Source: Candidatus Woesearchaeota archaeon
GTDB lineage: Archaea > Nanobdellota > Nanobdellia > Woesearchaeales > UBA525
Reading direction: 5' to 3'
DNA length: 64,000 bases
Assembly (NCBI GenBank): GCA_028818155.1
Contig: JAPPOH010000014.1
Coordinates: 201,042-265,041, forward strand
Part shown: positions 16,275-23,571 of the stretch, piece after piece
Numbering within the stretch: the first letter of the stretch is position 1
How the letters are laid out: the number at the start of each line of letters is the position of its first letter
The notes under the pieces: model-generated
What the model saw: the letters and a program-made list of their open reading frames with translations, nothing else
Database searches by the model: none
What the model was told of the DNA's origin: nothing
Position numbers and translations under genes: made by a program

Positions 16275-16548
16275 GCCCTTGCTAAAACAACGAGATTATA
16301 CAGTCCAGAGGAGTCCGACACTGAACACTGTGCTCATGGTAGAAGAAACACTCCAAACCATAGATGGAGTCACCACCATTGCAGCTCTCAAGAAAGAATT
16401 ACCAAAACAAGTAATGCACCAAACACTCGTTATAATTCTCGATTATCTGGCGTTTAGTGGAAAAATTACGATGCACGATAATGAACTTCTTTGGACATGG
16501 AAACCTGAGAGTGTTCTTCAAAAAAAATCTACTACGCGCGTACGATGA
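16273..16548 (+). CDS. Putative antitoxin / winged-helix protein
   Basis: The protein is 91 aa from ATG 16273, where the second operator ends. An upstream in-frame start at 16228 is unlikely because it lies in the target duplication and promoter. The sequence SPTLNTVLMVEETLQTIDGV, then AALKKELPKQVMHQTLVIILDYLAFSGKI and ending in a LLWTW strand, looks like a winged helix. Its stop overlaps the toxin start (ATGA). Inferred role: DNA-binding antitoxin and repressor of the pair. No named family is certain. The AT-rich codons differ from the nearby RNR genes. Confidence 0.65.
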   Translation: MPLLKQRDYTVQRSPTLNTVLMVEETLQTIDGVTTIAALKKELPKQVMHQTLVIILDYLAFSGKITMHDNELLWTWKPESVLQKKSTTRVR

Positions 16549-16922
16549 AATTGAATAAAAGAATAGCAGTTGAACTCATAGATGATGCTGAAACTGCATT
16601 CTCACGCCTTAACAACTGTGTTGGAAAACAACAGAAGAAAGGTATTACTCGTTCAGAAGAGATAACTTTGTTGCATGGCATTGAACGAGCAGTCGACCTT
16701 ATCGTTGCAAACCCTTTCTATGGCAGAAACGCGAAAAAGAAGCAAATTCCAAAGGAATACATTAAGAAGTATGATGTTGACAATCTCTTCATAGTCAATT
16801 TACCGAATTACTGGCGAATGATCTACACTCTAGAAAGCAACAAGGTTGAAATTATTGCGTTTGTTCTTGATATTTTCGACCATAAATCATACGACAAGAA
16901 GTTCAAATACAAAGGAAAGTAG
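16545..16922 (+). CDS. RelE/ParE-like toxin
   Basis: The protein is 125 aa. The C-terminal half has the RelE/ParE pattern: YDVDNLFIVNLPNYWRMIYTL, then a beta strand (VEIIAFVLDIFDH) and a basic tail HKSYDKKFKYKG. The final basic residues and the R-M-I-Y strand are where RelE-type mRNA interferases bind RNA. The N-terminal helices (LIDDAETAFSRLN, HGIERAVDLIVANPFYG) also fit. Together with the 91-aa gene it forms a standard two-gene TA pair. It is convergent with speE, with a 2-bp gap. Confidence 0.75.
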   Translation: MKLNKRIAVELIDDAETAFSRLNNCVGKQQKKGITRSEEITLLHGIERAVDLIVANPFYGRNAKKKQIPKEYIKKYDVDNLFIVNLPNYWRMIYTLESNKVEIIAFVLDIFDHKSYDKKFKYKGK

Positions 16923-16924
16923 TT

Positions 16925-17716
16925 TTACATGAACTTCGGTAAGATAAACGCTGCATCATGGATTTCTTTTGTGTAATACGTACAATTCGGAACGTTTTTC
17001 TGTGCTTTATGCTGTGGTCCTTTCGAACAGAACGAGAATCCAATGCTTCCTGACGGATATGTGGGAACCATCGTGTAGTAATAGTGGACGATAGGAAATA
17101 TTTTCTTACTAAATGTTTGAATTTTTTGTATTAACTCTTTATCATAAAACATTGCTTCGGATTGAGTGACCGCAATACCGTTATCTGCTAACGCGTTGTG
17201 CATAGTACTATAGAATTCTTCCGTGAAGAGTGCTTCAGCCGGGCCCCAGGGGTCTGAGGAGTCGACGAGAATGATGTCGTACTGTTTGTTCTTGATGAAT
17301 TTCGCGCCATCTTCGTGGAAAATCGTTACTTTTGGGTCATCGAATGCTTGTGCGAGAGATGGAAAATGCTTTTTGGCTATGGAAACGACTTCTTTGTCGA
17401 TCTCACAGACATGAATCTCTTCTACATAGTGTTTTAGTAGTTCGCGAACCGTGCCGCCGTCACCGCCACCGATAACCAGAACTTTTTTAGGATTCGGATG
17501 CACAGTGAGCGGAACGTGCACGAGCATTTCGTGGTACGCGAACTCATCAAACTCCGTCACGTTAATCACGCCATCCAATAATAGCATCTTGCCGAAGGCC
17601 TTTGAGTTGTATACTGCGATGTTTTGGAAGTCAGACTGGACTTCATCTAGTAGCGTAGCATCAACTGACAAGCCGCGACCTTTCCGCTCATCCCATTTGT
17701 CACGAATCCACGTCAT
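16925..17716 (-). CDS. speE: Spermidine synthase (polyamine aminopropyltransferase)
   Basis: The protein is 263 aa and transfers an aminopropyl group from decarboxylated AdoMet to putrescine or a related diamine. The motifs are complete: VLVIGGGDGGTVRELLKH (nucleotide loop), HVCEIDKEVV, the catalytic DSSDPWGPAEALFTEEFY, and an N-terminal strand with a LLLDGVINVTEFDEFAYHEM substrate pocket. It is the last gene of a three-gene operon and its ATG overlaps the preceding stop (ATGA at 17713-17716). The two genes upstream are AdoMet decarboxylase homologues that would supply its substrate or substrates. Confidence 0.95.
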   Translation of the reverse strand: MTWIRDKWDERKGRGLSVDATLLDEVQSDFQNIAVYNSKAFGKMLLLDGVINVTEFDEFAYHEMLVHVPLTVHPNPKKVLVIGGGDGGTVRELLKHYVEEIHVCEIDKEVVSIAKKHFPSLAQAFDDPKVTIFHEDGAKFIKNKQYDIILVDSSDPWGPAEALFTEEFYSTMHNALADNGIAVTQSEAMFYDKELIQKIQTFSKKIFPIVHYYYTMVPTYPSGSIGFSFCSKGPQHKAQKNVPNCTYYTKEIHDAAFILPKFM

Positions 17717-18063
17717 TGTCGTTCGTGCACGTGTGTGTTCGCGAGTTTCCCACCGAAAAACTCGGCGGTGAATGCTGCGACTGCTTCCGGATCGTACGCT
17801 TTGCAGCTGAAAATGTCGATAAACGCTTTGTTTGTGTCGTTTGCGAAGTGGCCGGAGATCAATGAGGTTTCAATTAATTGTGTCATGGAGAATCCTTCAA
17901 CATGTTCGTTGCCGAAATGCACGACCTGTGCTTCGCCGTAGGGTTGCATGTCGATCTTCTCGCAGAGTAGTCGTGCAAATTCCTTGATTTTTGTTGCGTC
18001 CCTGATTGTCTCAGGATTGCAGTCGTGCACGTCCACGCTCGTGCACAGGCCCCAGGCGTTCAT
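17713..18063 (-). CDS. AdoMet decarboxylase paralogue, possible pyruvoyl ornithine/arginine decarboxylase
   Basis: The protein is 116 aa from ATG 18063, overlapping the speH stop. It starts MNAWGLCTSVDVHDCNPE and has the motif LIETSLISGHFANDTNKAF in place of speH's ESHISIHTWPEHGY. Aligned to SpeH, the pyruvoyl serine, the serine 8 residues before it, the histidine 5 after it and the cysteine in the later FSCK position are all kept, so it is probably self-processing. The surrounding pocket differs (no TWPEHG), so the substrate should differ. Work on such homologues in bacteria and archaea has reported activity as pyruvoyl ornithine or arginine decarboxylases. That would provide the diamine for SpeE. 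It lies between speH and speE. Confidence 0.8.
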   Translation of the reverse strand: MNAWGLCTSVDVHDCNPETIRDATKIKEFARLLCEKIDMQPYGEAQVVHFGNEHVEGFSMTQLIETSLISGHFANDTNKAFIDIFSCKAYDPEAVAAFTAEFFGGKLANTHVHERQ

Positions 18064-18404
18064 ACAACACCTCGCTCGATCGCTTTGCACGTTGTTTTCT
18101 TCGCGTTGAAGATTTTTTGGACGTGTGCAATCGCTTTCTCTTTCTCAATAGAGCCACACGTGAAGATGTCCAATGCACAATACCCATGTTCTGGCCACGT
18201 GTGGATAGAAATGTGCGATTCTGCTATGACAACAACACCACTCACACCATGTGGGTTGAATTTGTGAAAGACGGGCTGTATGACGGTTGCGTTCGCTGCT
18301 TCTGCTGCTTGCAACAGCGCTTCCTCTACTTTTTTGACGTCGTTGATGATTGCAACGTCGCAGTCATACAGTTCCACTAAGAGGTGATGGCCAAGTACTG
18401 TCAT
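18060..18404 (-). CDS. speH: S-adenosylmethionine decarboxylase proenzyme
   Basis: The protein is 114 aa, the small class 1 type. It cleaves itself at the Glu-Ser bond to form a pyruvoyl group and makes decarboxylated AdoMet for SpeE. The motif AESHISIHTWPEHGYCALDI is canonical, followed by FTCG with the proton-donor cysteine. ATG 18404 follows a 35-40 nt leader with AAGGT near the start. A minus-strand TATA (CTTTAAATACC, 18462-18472) lies further up. A CGAG / CTCG hairpin in the leader could take part in control, but I see nothing that names it. Confidence 0.95.
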   Translation of the reverse strand: MTVLGHHLLVELYDCDVAIINDVKKVEEALLQAAEAANATVIQPVFHKFNPHGVSGVVVIAESHISIHTWPEHGYCALDIFTCGSIEKEKAIAHVQKIFNAKKTTCKAIERGVV

Positions 18405-18481
18405 GAGAATACCTTATGAGTATGATCGAGCGGTTCTCGTCATAGAAGGAAGGGTCGTGAGTTGGTATTTAAAGGTTGGCG

Positions 18482-18793
18482 TTATACTGCTGCTTGCATC
18501 TTTGATGTAATTCCCTCTATAAGTGCAATTTTTTTCTTCGTAGGTAATGTGAACAGTTTTTTTTCTATCATATGTTGTGAAATTGTGAAGATATAGTTGA
18601 GTTTAATGATGCTGTTCTTTATTGCACCATCCTTTGTTGTGAGTGAAAGTCCTTTCATTTTGGTATTACTTGTGATTCCTGCAACAACTATGTTACCATA
18701 TTCTTCATAGAGAATTACTGCTGGTCGCTTTTTTAGTTCAAATGTATCTGTGAATTGTATATGTGCTAAAACAACAGTGCCGAACTTATGCAT
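18482..18793 (-). CDS. PemK/MazF-like toxin
   Basis: The protein is 103 aa from ATG 18793, overlapping the end of the antitoxin gene by 8 bp. Longer in-frame starts run into the antitoxin. The first strand FGTVVLAHIQFTD, then KKRPAVILYEE and IVVAGITSN, match the PemK/MazF barrel (typically G-x-V-x-x-v-x-f and k-x-RPavVls). The C-terminus KIALIEGITSKM fits too. MazF-type enzymes cleave mRNA at short sites. Codons are AT-rich, as in the other TA genes here. Confidence rests on the pattern only. Confidence 0.75.
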   Translation of the reverse strand: MHKFGTVVLAHIQFTDTFELKKRPAVILYEEYGNIVVAGITSNTKMKGLSLTTKDGAIKNSIIKLNYIFTISQHMIEKKLFTLPTKKKIALIEGITSKMQAAV

Positions 18794-19013
18794 TTTCCCA
18801 TGCCTCATCTTCTTCGTTATCCCATAGTTCTTGCATTTTTGGTTGCTGTATTTTATGTAGAAATTCATCATACTGGTTGTATTGTTTGAGTGTTTTGAGG
18901 ATTTTCATTGCGTGCTGAATAAGTTCATCATATGTTTGTCTTGGTGATGCTTTTGTATCTTTTAAGAGTGTGATTGTTTTCTTCTGGAGGAGGATTGTTG
19001 ATTTATCAGCCAT
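18786..19013 (-). CDS. Putative antitoxin partner of the PemK/MazF-like toxin
   Basis: The protein is 75 aa from ATG 19013, with AGGTGA 7 nt upstream and a TATA-like TATTATATAG in the 48-nt gap before it. The N-terminal half (STILLQKKTITLLKDTKASP) resembles a short ribbon-helix-helix-like DNA-binding segment; the rest is helical and acidic (LWDNEEDEAWEN), as expected for the toxin-binding tail. Order (antitoxin first) and overlap with the toxin support a TA pair. The gap also holds AT-rich repeats (TATATAG) that could be an operator. Confidence 0.6.
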   Translation of the reverse strand: MADKSTILLQKKTITLLKDTKASPRQTYDELIQHAMKILKTLKQYNQYDEFLHKIQQPKMQELWDNEEDEAWENA

Positions 19014-19061
19014 GTATATTCACCTATACATTAGCTATATATCTACTATATAATACTTTCG

Positions 19062-19670
19062 TCATAGTGACGGCCCGCTGAGTGCTTTTTGTATTTGTTC
19101 TTCGCTCCCCCACGCGTTATGTGTTCCGTCCAATTCAGTATACTGTTTCTTGCCAAGGAGTTGCTCGTAGAACTGTTTTGTGACGCTCGGATCTAAAAAT
19201 TCGTCTTGTTGTGCTTGGAAGATCTGTGTGGGAACTGTGAGTTGTTCTCTGAATGTCATGGGATTTCGTTCGGCAACCATATGCTCGATTTCGTGGCCGT
19301 AGAACGTGCCGTCATGCAATTGCATGCTTGTTGCGTTGAAGAGTGCTCGCATCATGTCCGTCTGTAAGTATGTTGCGTCCACAACGGGGTTGATGAGGAT
19401 AAGTTTTGAGAAGAGGTGCGGGTATTCTCTCGCGATGTTCAAGAGAAAGAGTGCACCCATGGAGAAACCACAGCCGATCACAGGTTCGTCTTCTTTTTTG
19501 ATTTCTGCAAGAATGTCTTTGATGGATTGGAGGAAGCTGAATGGTTTCCCGCTTTCTGGATCTCCTGGCAAGATAACTTGGACGACGATGTTGCCATCTT
19601 TCTCTAGTTTTTGTACGAATGGAAAGTCGTTTCCGCCGCCAAAGCCGTGTGCGTAGATGATAGTGTGCAT
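19062..19670 (-). CDS. Alpha/beta hydrolase, YqiA/RBBP9-like size
   Basis: The protein is 202 aa. The strand MHTIIYAHGFGGG gives the oxyanion region. GFSMGALF (residues about 72-79) is the nucleophile elbow with Ser. QQDEFLDPS supplies a likely acid, and DGTHNAWGS the catalytic histidine. It would hydrolyse a small ester, thioester or peptide-like substrate, which is unknown. The start codon overlaps the HEPN gene stop by 1 nt, so it is in one operon with the MNT and HEPN genes. Such a partner is unusual for an MNT-HEPN pair, and the operon link is the only clue to its role. Confidence 0.8.
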   Translation of the reverse strand: MHTIIYAHGFGGGNDFPFVQKLEKDGNIVVQVILPGDPESGKPFSFLQSIKDILAEIKKEDEPVIGCGFSMGALFLLNIAREYPHLFSKLILINPVVDATYLQTDMMRALFNATSMQLHDGTFYGHEIEHMVAERNPMTFREQLTVPTQIFQAQQDEFLDPSVTKQFYEQLLGKKQYTELDGTHNAWGSEEQIQKALSGPSL

Positions 19671-20086
19671 TATACTTCCGCCGTGAGTGTTGTGATAATA
19701 TGTTTGAACTCTCTTTCATTTCTTTGCATGTAATCGCTGCTAATTGTTAGTCCTCGATAGCTTATTTCATTGCGTATCTGTCTGAGTTCATCGATTTTCT
19801 CGATTTCATAGGCGAATGCAGGGAATGTCGTTCGCATGTATGCAATAAGACAGAGGTGATTTTTACAATTGTAGCCATGTTTGTACATATGTGCGAAAAC
19901 AAGTTCTTTGATAATTTCATAATATGCTTCAATCTTTAGCGTTGTAAATTTCTTGTTACGTTGGCCGCTCCAAAATTCGAGTCGTAGTGTCGCAAGTGCA
20001 CGCATTTGGTGTGCACGATTGCTGTCTGTTTGCTCCTTAACGAGCAAGCCCTTCTCTACACATTCATTCCATGTCATGTTACGCAT
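19670..20086 (-). CDS. HEPN-like toxin component
   Basis: The protein is 138 aa and mostly helical. The segment IDELRQIRNEISYRG (residues about 102-116) matches the HEPN signature R-N-x-x-x-[YH] loosely; the usual terminal His is Tyr, so RNase activity is uncertain. The frame overlaps the upstream nucleotidyltransferase gene by 8 bp. In MNT-HEPN systems the HEPN protein is the toxin, held inactive by the MNT partner that adds AMP or another nucleotide to it. Confidence 0.65.
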   Translation of the reverse strand: MRNMTWNECVEKGLLVKEQTDSNRAHQMRALATLRLEFWSGQRNKKFTTLKIEAYYEIIKELVFAHMYKHGYNCKNHLCLIAYMRTTFPAFAYEIEKIDELRQIRNEISYRGLTISSDYMQRNEREFKHIITTLTAEV

Positions 20087-20621
20087 TGTGTATCCTCAGC
20101 ATTCCTGCAAGAATGGTGCCATTTGCAATGTTTGTTTGTAGTGCTCTTGGTAGATTCGTAAACTTTTGTTCAAAGAGAACGTTAATCTTTCTTTGCAGTT
20201 TTTTTTCGAATTTTCGTAGTTGTAGTGATGTTGCTTTTGCTTCGACAAAGATGTCGATATCGCTTTTTTCTGTATCTGTTCCTCGAGAAGAGCTGCCAAA
20301 GAGTATGATGGTATTCGGGAGTGTTGTGCTTCGAAGATATTCTGTGAGTTCTTTGAGTTGTGTTTCTATGTAGTGTTTTTTGTGGAATTGGTACTCCTTT
20401 TGTTCTATGTTTGCGGTAAAAATTGGGTAGAGCATGTCATCTCTTTTTACAATGAGCTTATTGTTGTGTATTTTCTCTATATGGGTAAGAACTGTTGCAT
20501 GGCTTATCTTCAATTTCCGCGCAAGTCCTCGAAGAGACCACGGACGTGTCGGGTATTGCATAAACTGTGTGAAGATCTTGTATGTTGTATTATGAAACAT
20601 TTTGGTCATTTTTTCAACCAT
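20079..20621 (-). CDS. Winged-helix plus minimal nucleotidyltransferase (MNT-type antitoxin)
   Basis: The protein is 180 aa from ATG 20621, about 27 nt below a TATA box (TTTATAG, near 20648). A longer frame to 20690 begins inside the DinD-like gene end. Residues 1-80 are a winged helix (SLRGLARKLKISHATVLTHIEKI). Residues 90-180 hold the nucleotidyltransferase motif ILFGSSSRGTDTEKSDIDIFV, with the G-S-x(3)-G-x(5)-S-D-x-D metal site. It is probably the antitoxin and self-regulator of the next gene (HEPN). The operon continues into HEPN and then the hydrolase. Confidence 0.85.
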   Translation of the reverse strand: MVEKMTKMFHNTTYKIFTQFMQYPTRPWSLRGLARKLKISHATVLTHIEKIHNNKLIVKRDDMLYPIFTANIEQKEYQFHKKHYIETQLKELTEYLRSTTLPNTIILFGSSSRGTDTEKSDIDIFVEAKATSLQLRKFEKKLQRKINVLFEQKFTNLPRALQTNIANGTILAGMLRIHNA

Positions 20622-20686
20622 CTGGTCAAATAATTGTCCAACACTATAAAAGTGTATTGGTCGAATACCTCTGTTGAAGAAAAAGT

Positions 20687-21517
20687 TCATTGTATGTGTT
20701 TCTTCTCGAGAACTCCTTTTTTCGAGACGATTGAGCGCTGTAGTTTCTTCTCAAGATCTTTTCGTGCTCGACCTGCAATCGCGCCACCTTGTTGCGCTGC
20801 GTCTTTGCACTCATCCATGCCATGTGCATCTTCCTTCTTTGTGAGTTCAGTTGTCGATGCCTCGCCAAGCATCGTGAAAATGAGTTCCATATCTGTCATG
20901 TGATCTCTGAGGTTTTCGTTCTTCTTCTGAAGCCCTTTGAAATCCTTGTATTCTCCGACAGTCTTGCCAAAGGTCGCTTTGCTGATTTCATTTGTGAGAA
21001 TGGCAAATTCTTGTTCCGTTTTCACTTCTCGTGCTTTCCACTCATCTGTAAGATCTTGCCTTATGGCAATGCCCCGCAATCGCTTCTCGATCCACGATGC
21101 AGGATAGCCTTTCAGTTCGTAGTATGTTTTCGCTCGATCTTGTGCTAACTCAGGGTTCTCTATTTCCTGAACGCGTTCATAACCGACTTTCGCGAGCCAG
21201 AGCTTGAACGGCTCCGCCTTTTTAGAAGGAATTGACTGAACAATTCTGAATGCACCTTCTGTATTAATACAATCTGTAAGTCTCATTTTACCATCTGGTG
21301 CTTGCAATTTCAACTGGTGACAATTTGTCACCACTTCACTTCCTTCTTCTCGGAGCCTCTGGCTTAGCTTGTTCCAATATTTCCTTGTTTTCTGAAAGTC
21401 TTCTTGTTCCGTTAGAACTGCAACGATATCAACGACAGAAAACCACCATTCATCTTTATGCCAGATCTTCCGTATTTCCTTTCCCTGAAAGGCTGCGAGG
21501 GCGTTGTTCTCGTCCAT
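20687..21517 (-). CDS. BRO-N / DinD-like protein, copy 2
   Basis: The protein is 276 aa from ATG 21517, below a TATA box (CTATTTAAAG). Domain order matches copy 1 (3857-4678): BRO-N with IRKIWHKDEWWFSVVDIVA and TDCINTEGAFRIVQSIPSKK, then a DinD-like C-terminus with ILTNEISKATFG, NLRDHMTDMELIFTMLGEAS and GGAIAGRARKDLE. The two proteins are alike along most of their length, so this is a recent or conserved duplication. The C-terminal end EKKHIQ differs. It lies upstream of the MNT-HEPN operon, which has its own promoter. Upstream control sites are shared with copy 1. Confidence 0.85.
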   Translation of the reverse strand: MDENNALAAFQGKEIRKIWHKDEWWFSVVDIVAVLTEQEDFQKTRKYWNKLSQRLREEGSEVVTNCHQLKLQAPDGKMRLTDCINTEGAFRIVQSIPSKKAEPFKLWLAKVGYERVQEIENPELAQDRAKTYYELKGYPASWIEKRLRGIAIRQDLTDEWKAREVKTEQEFAILTNEISKATFGKTVGEYKDFKGLQKKNENLRDHMTDMELIFTMLGEASTTELTKKEDAHGMDECKDAAQQGGAIAGRARKDLEKKLQRSIVSKKGVLEKKHIQ

Positions 21518-21537
21518 AAAACGGGGATTCTTCTCCT

Positions 21538-21609
21538 CTTTAAATAGCTCACGCGTCTATGTCCAGTGGTTTTTCGTTCTTTTCTGGACGAGAGTTTTGT
21601 GACCAGTGG
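21538..21609 (-). promoter_or_regulatory. Tandem CCACTGG control region and TATA box of dinD-like gene 2
   Basis: On the minus strand, CCACTGGTCA starts at 21609 and CCACTGGACA at 21569, 40 bp apart as at 3765-3836. The second copy runs into a 32-nt segment that matches copy 1 at about 29 positions and ends in CTATTTAAAG. The spacer shares TCTCGTC and a GAAAA-x-CGAAA pattern. Confidence 0.65.
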
Positions 21610-21647
21610 AGAAAAACACGCGTTCATTTAAAAGCCAAAAAGCTTAT

Positions 21648-21733
21648 ATAGCTTTTATGACTTATACACAATACAAATATTTATAAAAGTCACATAGCTT
21701 TTACAAGCTATTTTACCTATATAGGCAGAACAC
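21648..21733 (+). promoter_or_regulatory. Promoter region of the giant-fibre operon
   Basis: CTATATAG (about 21717-21724) is a TATA-like site roughly 13 nt before GTG 21734, and TATTTATAAAA (21678-21688) is a stronger one upstream. ATAGCTTTTA appears twice (21648-21657 and 21694-21703), once near TATGACTTATA and once near AAAGTCACATAG. These could be binding sites for the Tfx-like protein encoded next. I cannot tell which TATA box is used. Confidence 0.4.
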
Positions 21734-21925
21734 GTGGGCTTAACAGAGAAAGAACTTACCGTACTCAAACTACGGAACAAAGGACTGACACAGACGCAAG
21801 TTGCCAAGCGTCTCAAGATTTCTCAGGCAGCAGTCTCCGATTTTGAAAAGAACGCCCAACGCAAGATCGAAGACGCAAAAGAGGTCCGAAAACTCGCAAG
21901 AGAGCTCGGGAGGTGGCGCACGTGA
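21734..21925 (+). CDS. Tfx-type helix-turn-helix regulator
   Basis: The protein is 63 aa from GTG 21734 (no ATG). A helix-turn-helix lies at residues about 5-40 (LTEKELTVLKLRNKGLTQTQ, then VAKRLKISQAAVSDFEKNAQ). This order, with the SQAAVS recognition helix followed by an NAQRKIEDA arm, is typical of archaeal Tfx-family DNA-binding proteins. It is the first gene of the operon that runs through the 549-aa sequon protein into the 2957-aa fibre. Its stop overlaps the next GTG start. Likely role: autoregulation of the surface operon. Confidence 0.75.
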   Translation: MGLTEKELTVLKLRNKGLTQTQVAKRLKISQAAVSDFEKNAQRKIEDAKEVRKLARELGRWRT

Positions 21926-23571
21926 AAGACCACATCCCCACCATCTTGGACGGTGTTGAAAGCGGCACCATCACCGAGAAGGAAGCGAACGCACTCCTCG
22001 AGCACCAATATGGAACAAGCCTCAAAGAAGCGCGAAAGTTCATCAAACCAAAGAGGAGAATCGCTCAAATCTTCACAGCTGCGTTCCTCCTCATTATAGC
22101 GGGTATCGCATTCATGTTCTTGCAAGGTGATCCGACAGGGTATGCTGTGTTCAATCTCCCCCTGAACGAAGCAGTTGTCCTTTCTGACCCTGTCGACACC
22201 CTTGCGTTATCAGGAACATTATTTGGCGAGGGAACTGCCACTGTGTACTTTGACACTGCACAGGGCAGTTTCGTCATCGCCACTCTTTCGAGTGATACAG
22301 GCATACCAAGAACTGCACAGCCAAGCTACCAGCCCGGCGAGCTCGTTGAGATAGAACATGATCTTGTAGGATCGCATTACCTTGATGATGGCGAGACAAC
22401 CACGCCAGTCAGCGTACCGTTCGAAGCACCAGCGGCAAGCGCTGAACTCTTGATTGTATCAAATGAGACAGGCAACATCACAACACACAGAATCCCCGTT
22501 CTCGTTGGTGATTTCCCACGCACAACGACAGTAGAGAATGTTTGTGAGGAGACCTGCACGCTCGATCCTGTAAATGGCACAATTAGAACGGAAACAGAAG
22601 GAGATGTCACAGTCGACTTCACCCTGTCCGGCGATACCGTTGCCGAGAACAAAGAACCTGGCCTCCTTGTGCTCTATGATCCAATTGTCGTCACAGAAGA
22701 AACTACAGTCGAGCTAGACGGCCATTTCGTTGACCCTGATGGAGATCTCCTCCTCTACAGTACGAGCCTCACCGATATCGTGGAAACAACTGTGGTTGGG
22801 ACGACATTAACGCTCACACCCGTGGCAGATGGCACAGAAACCATTACGATCTACGCAAGCGATCTGGAAGTGATCGTGGAAGCACAAATGGTTGTGACGG
22901 TTGTCCTTCCAGTGAATGAGACAAACGAAACAGGAACAAATGTCACGGTGAATGAAACGAATAGTACACCAGACGTGACAGGAAATGAAACAAATGTCAC
23001 CGAGACAAACGTCACCACTGAAACGAACGTCACAGTAAATGACACATTCGTGAACACAACAAATGCTACCAATGTAACACTTCCTATATCGAACGTCACA
23101 CAAGGCAATGGAACGCCAAATATCAATGCCACAAACCTCACACTCGACTGCAGCAACCCTGATCCGAACCAGCGACCTGTGGACTGTTTGAACGTGGAAG
23201 CAGAAACCTTCTTCGAAGAGCAGGTCTACTTAGAGAATGTTGCGCGAGAACAAGTGGCAAGATTCACCTCGATCGGCAACCTCCTCATTACCGGCGGTAT
23301 TATCGAAAACAGCGCCTTAGCTCCTGAAGAGAATGATTTCAGAGTCACCTACAAGGACTCGGATTTCAACCAAGTCCCAACCGTCTGGATCAGCGACGGA
23401 ACACTCCACCTGAAAGGACGATTATATGAAGAGAATAACCAGCTCACGCCAACATCCGGCAGCTACACCATCATCAACCGCCGAGGCGTCTACCTCGCAT
23501 ATGTTGATCGTGTCCAAGGAGATATGTACATCCGTGGGAATGTGATTCCGTACAGGAGGTCGCTCGAATGA
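21922..23571 (+). CDS. Membrane-anchored surface protein with a hyper-glycosylation stalk
   Basis: The protein is 549 aa from GTG 21922, preceded by GGGAGGTG with 6-7 nt spacing. This start overlaps the previous stop, and GTG 21913 is less well spaced. About 50 cytoplasmic residues, rich in charge, precede one helix (AQIFTAAFLLIIAGIAFMFL, residues about 52-71), after which everything is extracellular. The middle part has beta-sandwich, cadherin-like segments (VDGHFVDPDGDLLLYSTSL-type). Residues about 330-405 hold 17 N-X-S/T sequons. The last 120 residues end in a beta-rich domain (NLLITGGIIENSALAP, then HLKGRLYEENNQL). The next gene, the fibre, overlaps its stop, so it may anchor or carry the fibre. 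Confidence 0.8.
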   Translation: MKDHIPTILDGVESGTITEKEANALLEHQYGTSLKEARKFIKPKRRIAQIFTAAFLLIIAGIAFMFLQGDPTGYAVFNLPLNEAVVLSDPVDTLALSGTLFGEGTATVYFDTAQGSFVIATLSSDTGIPRTAQPSYQPGELVEIEHDLVGSHYLDDGETTTPVSVPFEAPAASAELLIVSNETGNITTHRIPVLVGDFPRTTTVENVCEETCTLDPVNGTIRTETEGDVTVDFTLSGDTVAENKEPGLLVLYDPIVVTEETTVELDGHFVDPDGDLLLYSTSLTDIVETTVVGTTLTLTPVADGTETITIYASDLEVIVEAQMVVTVVLPVNETNETGTNVTVNETNSTPDVTGNETNVTETNVTTETNVTVNDTFVNTTNATNVTLPISNVTQGNGTPNINATNLTLDCSNPDPNQRPVDCLNVEAETFFEEQVYLENVAREQVARFTSIGNLLITGGIIENSALAPEENDFRVTYKDSDFNQVPTVWISDGTLHLKGRLYEENNQLTPTSGSYTIINRRGVYLAYVDRVQGDMYIRGNVIPYRRSLE

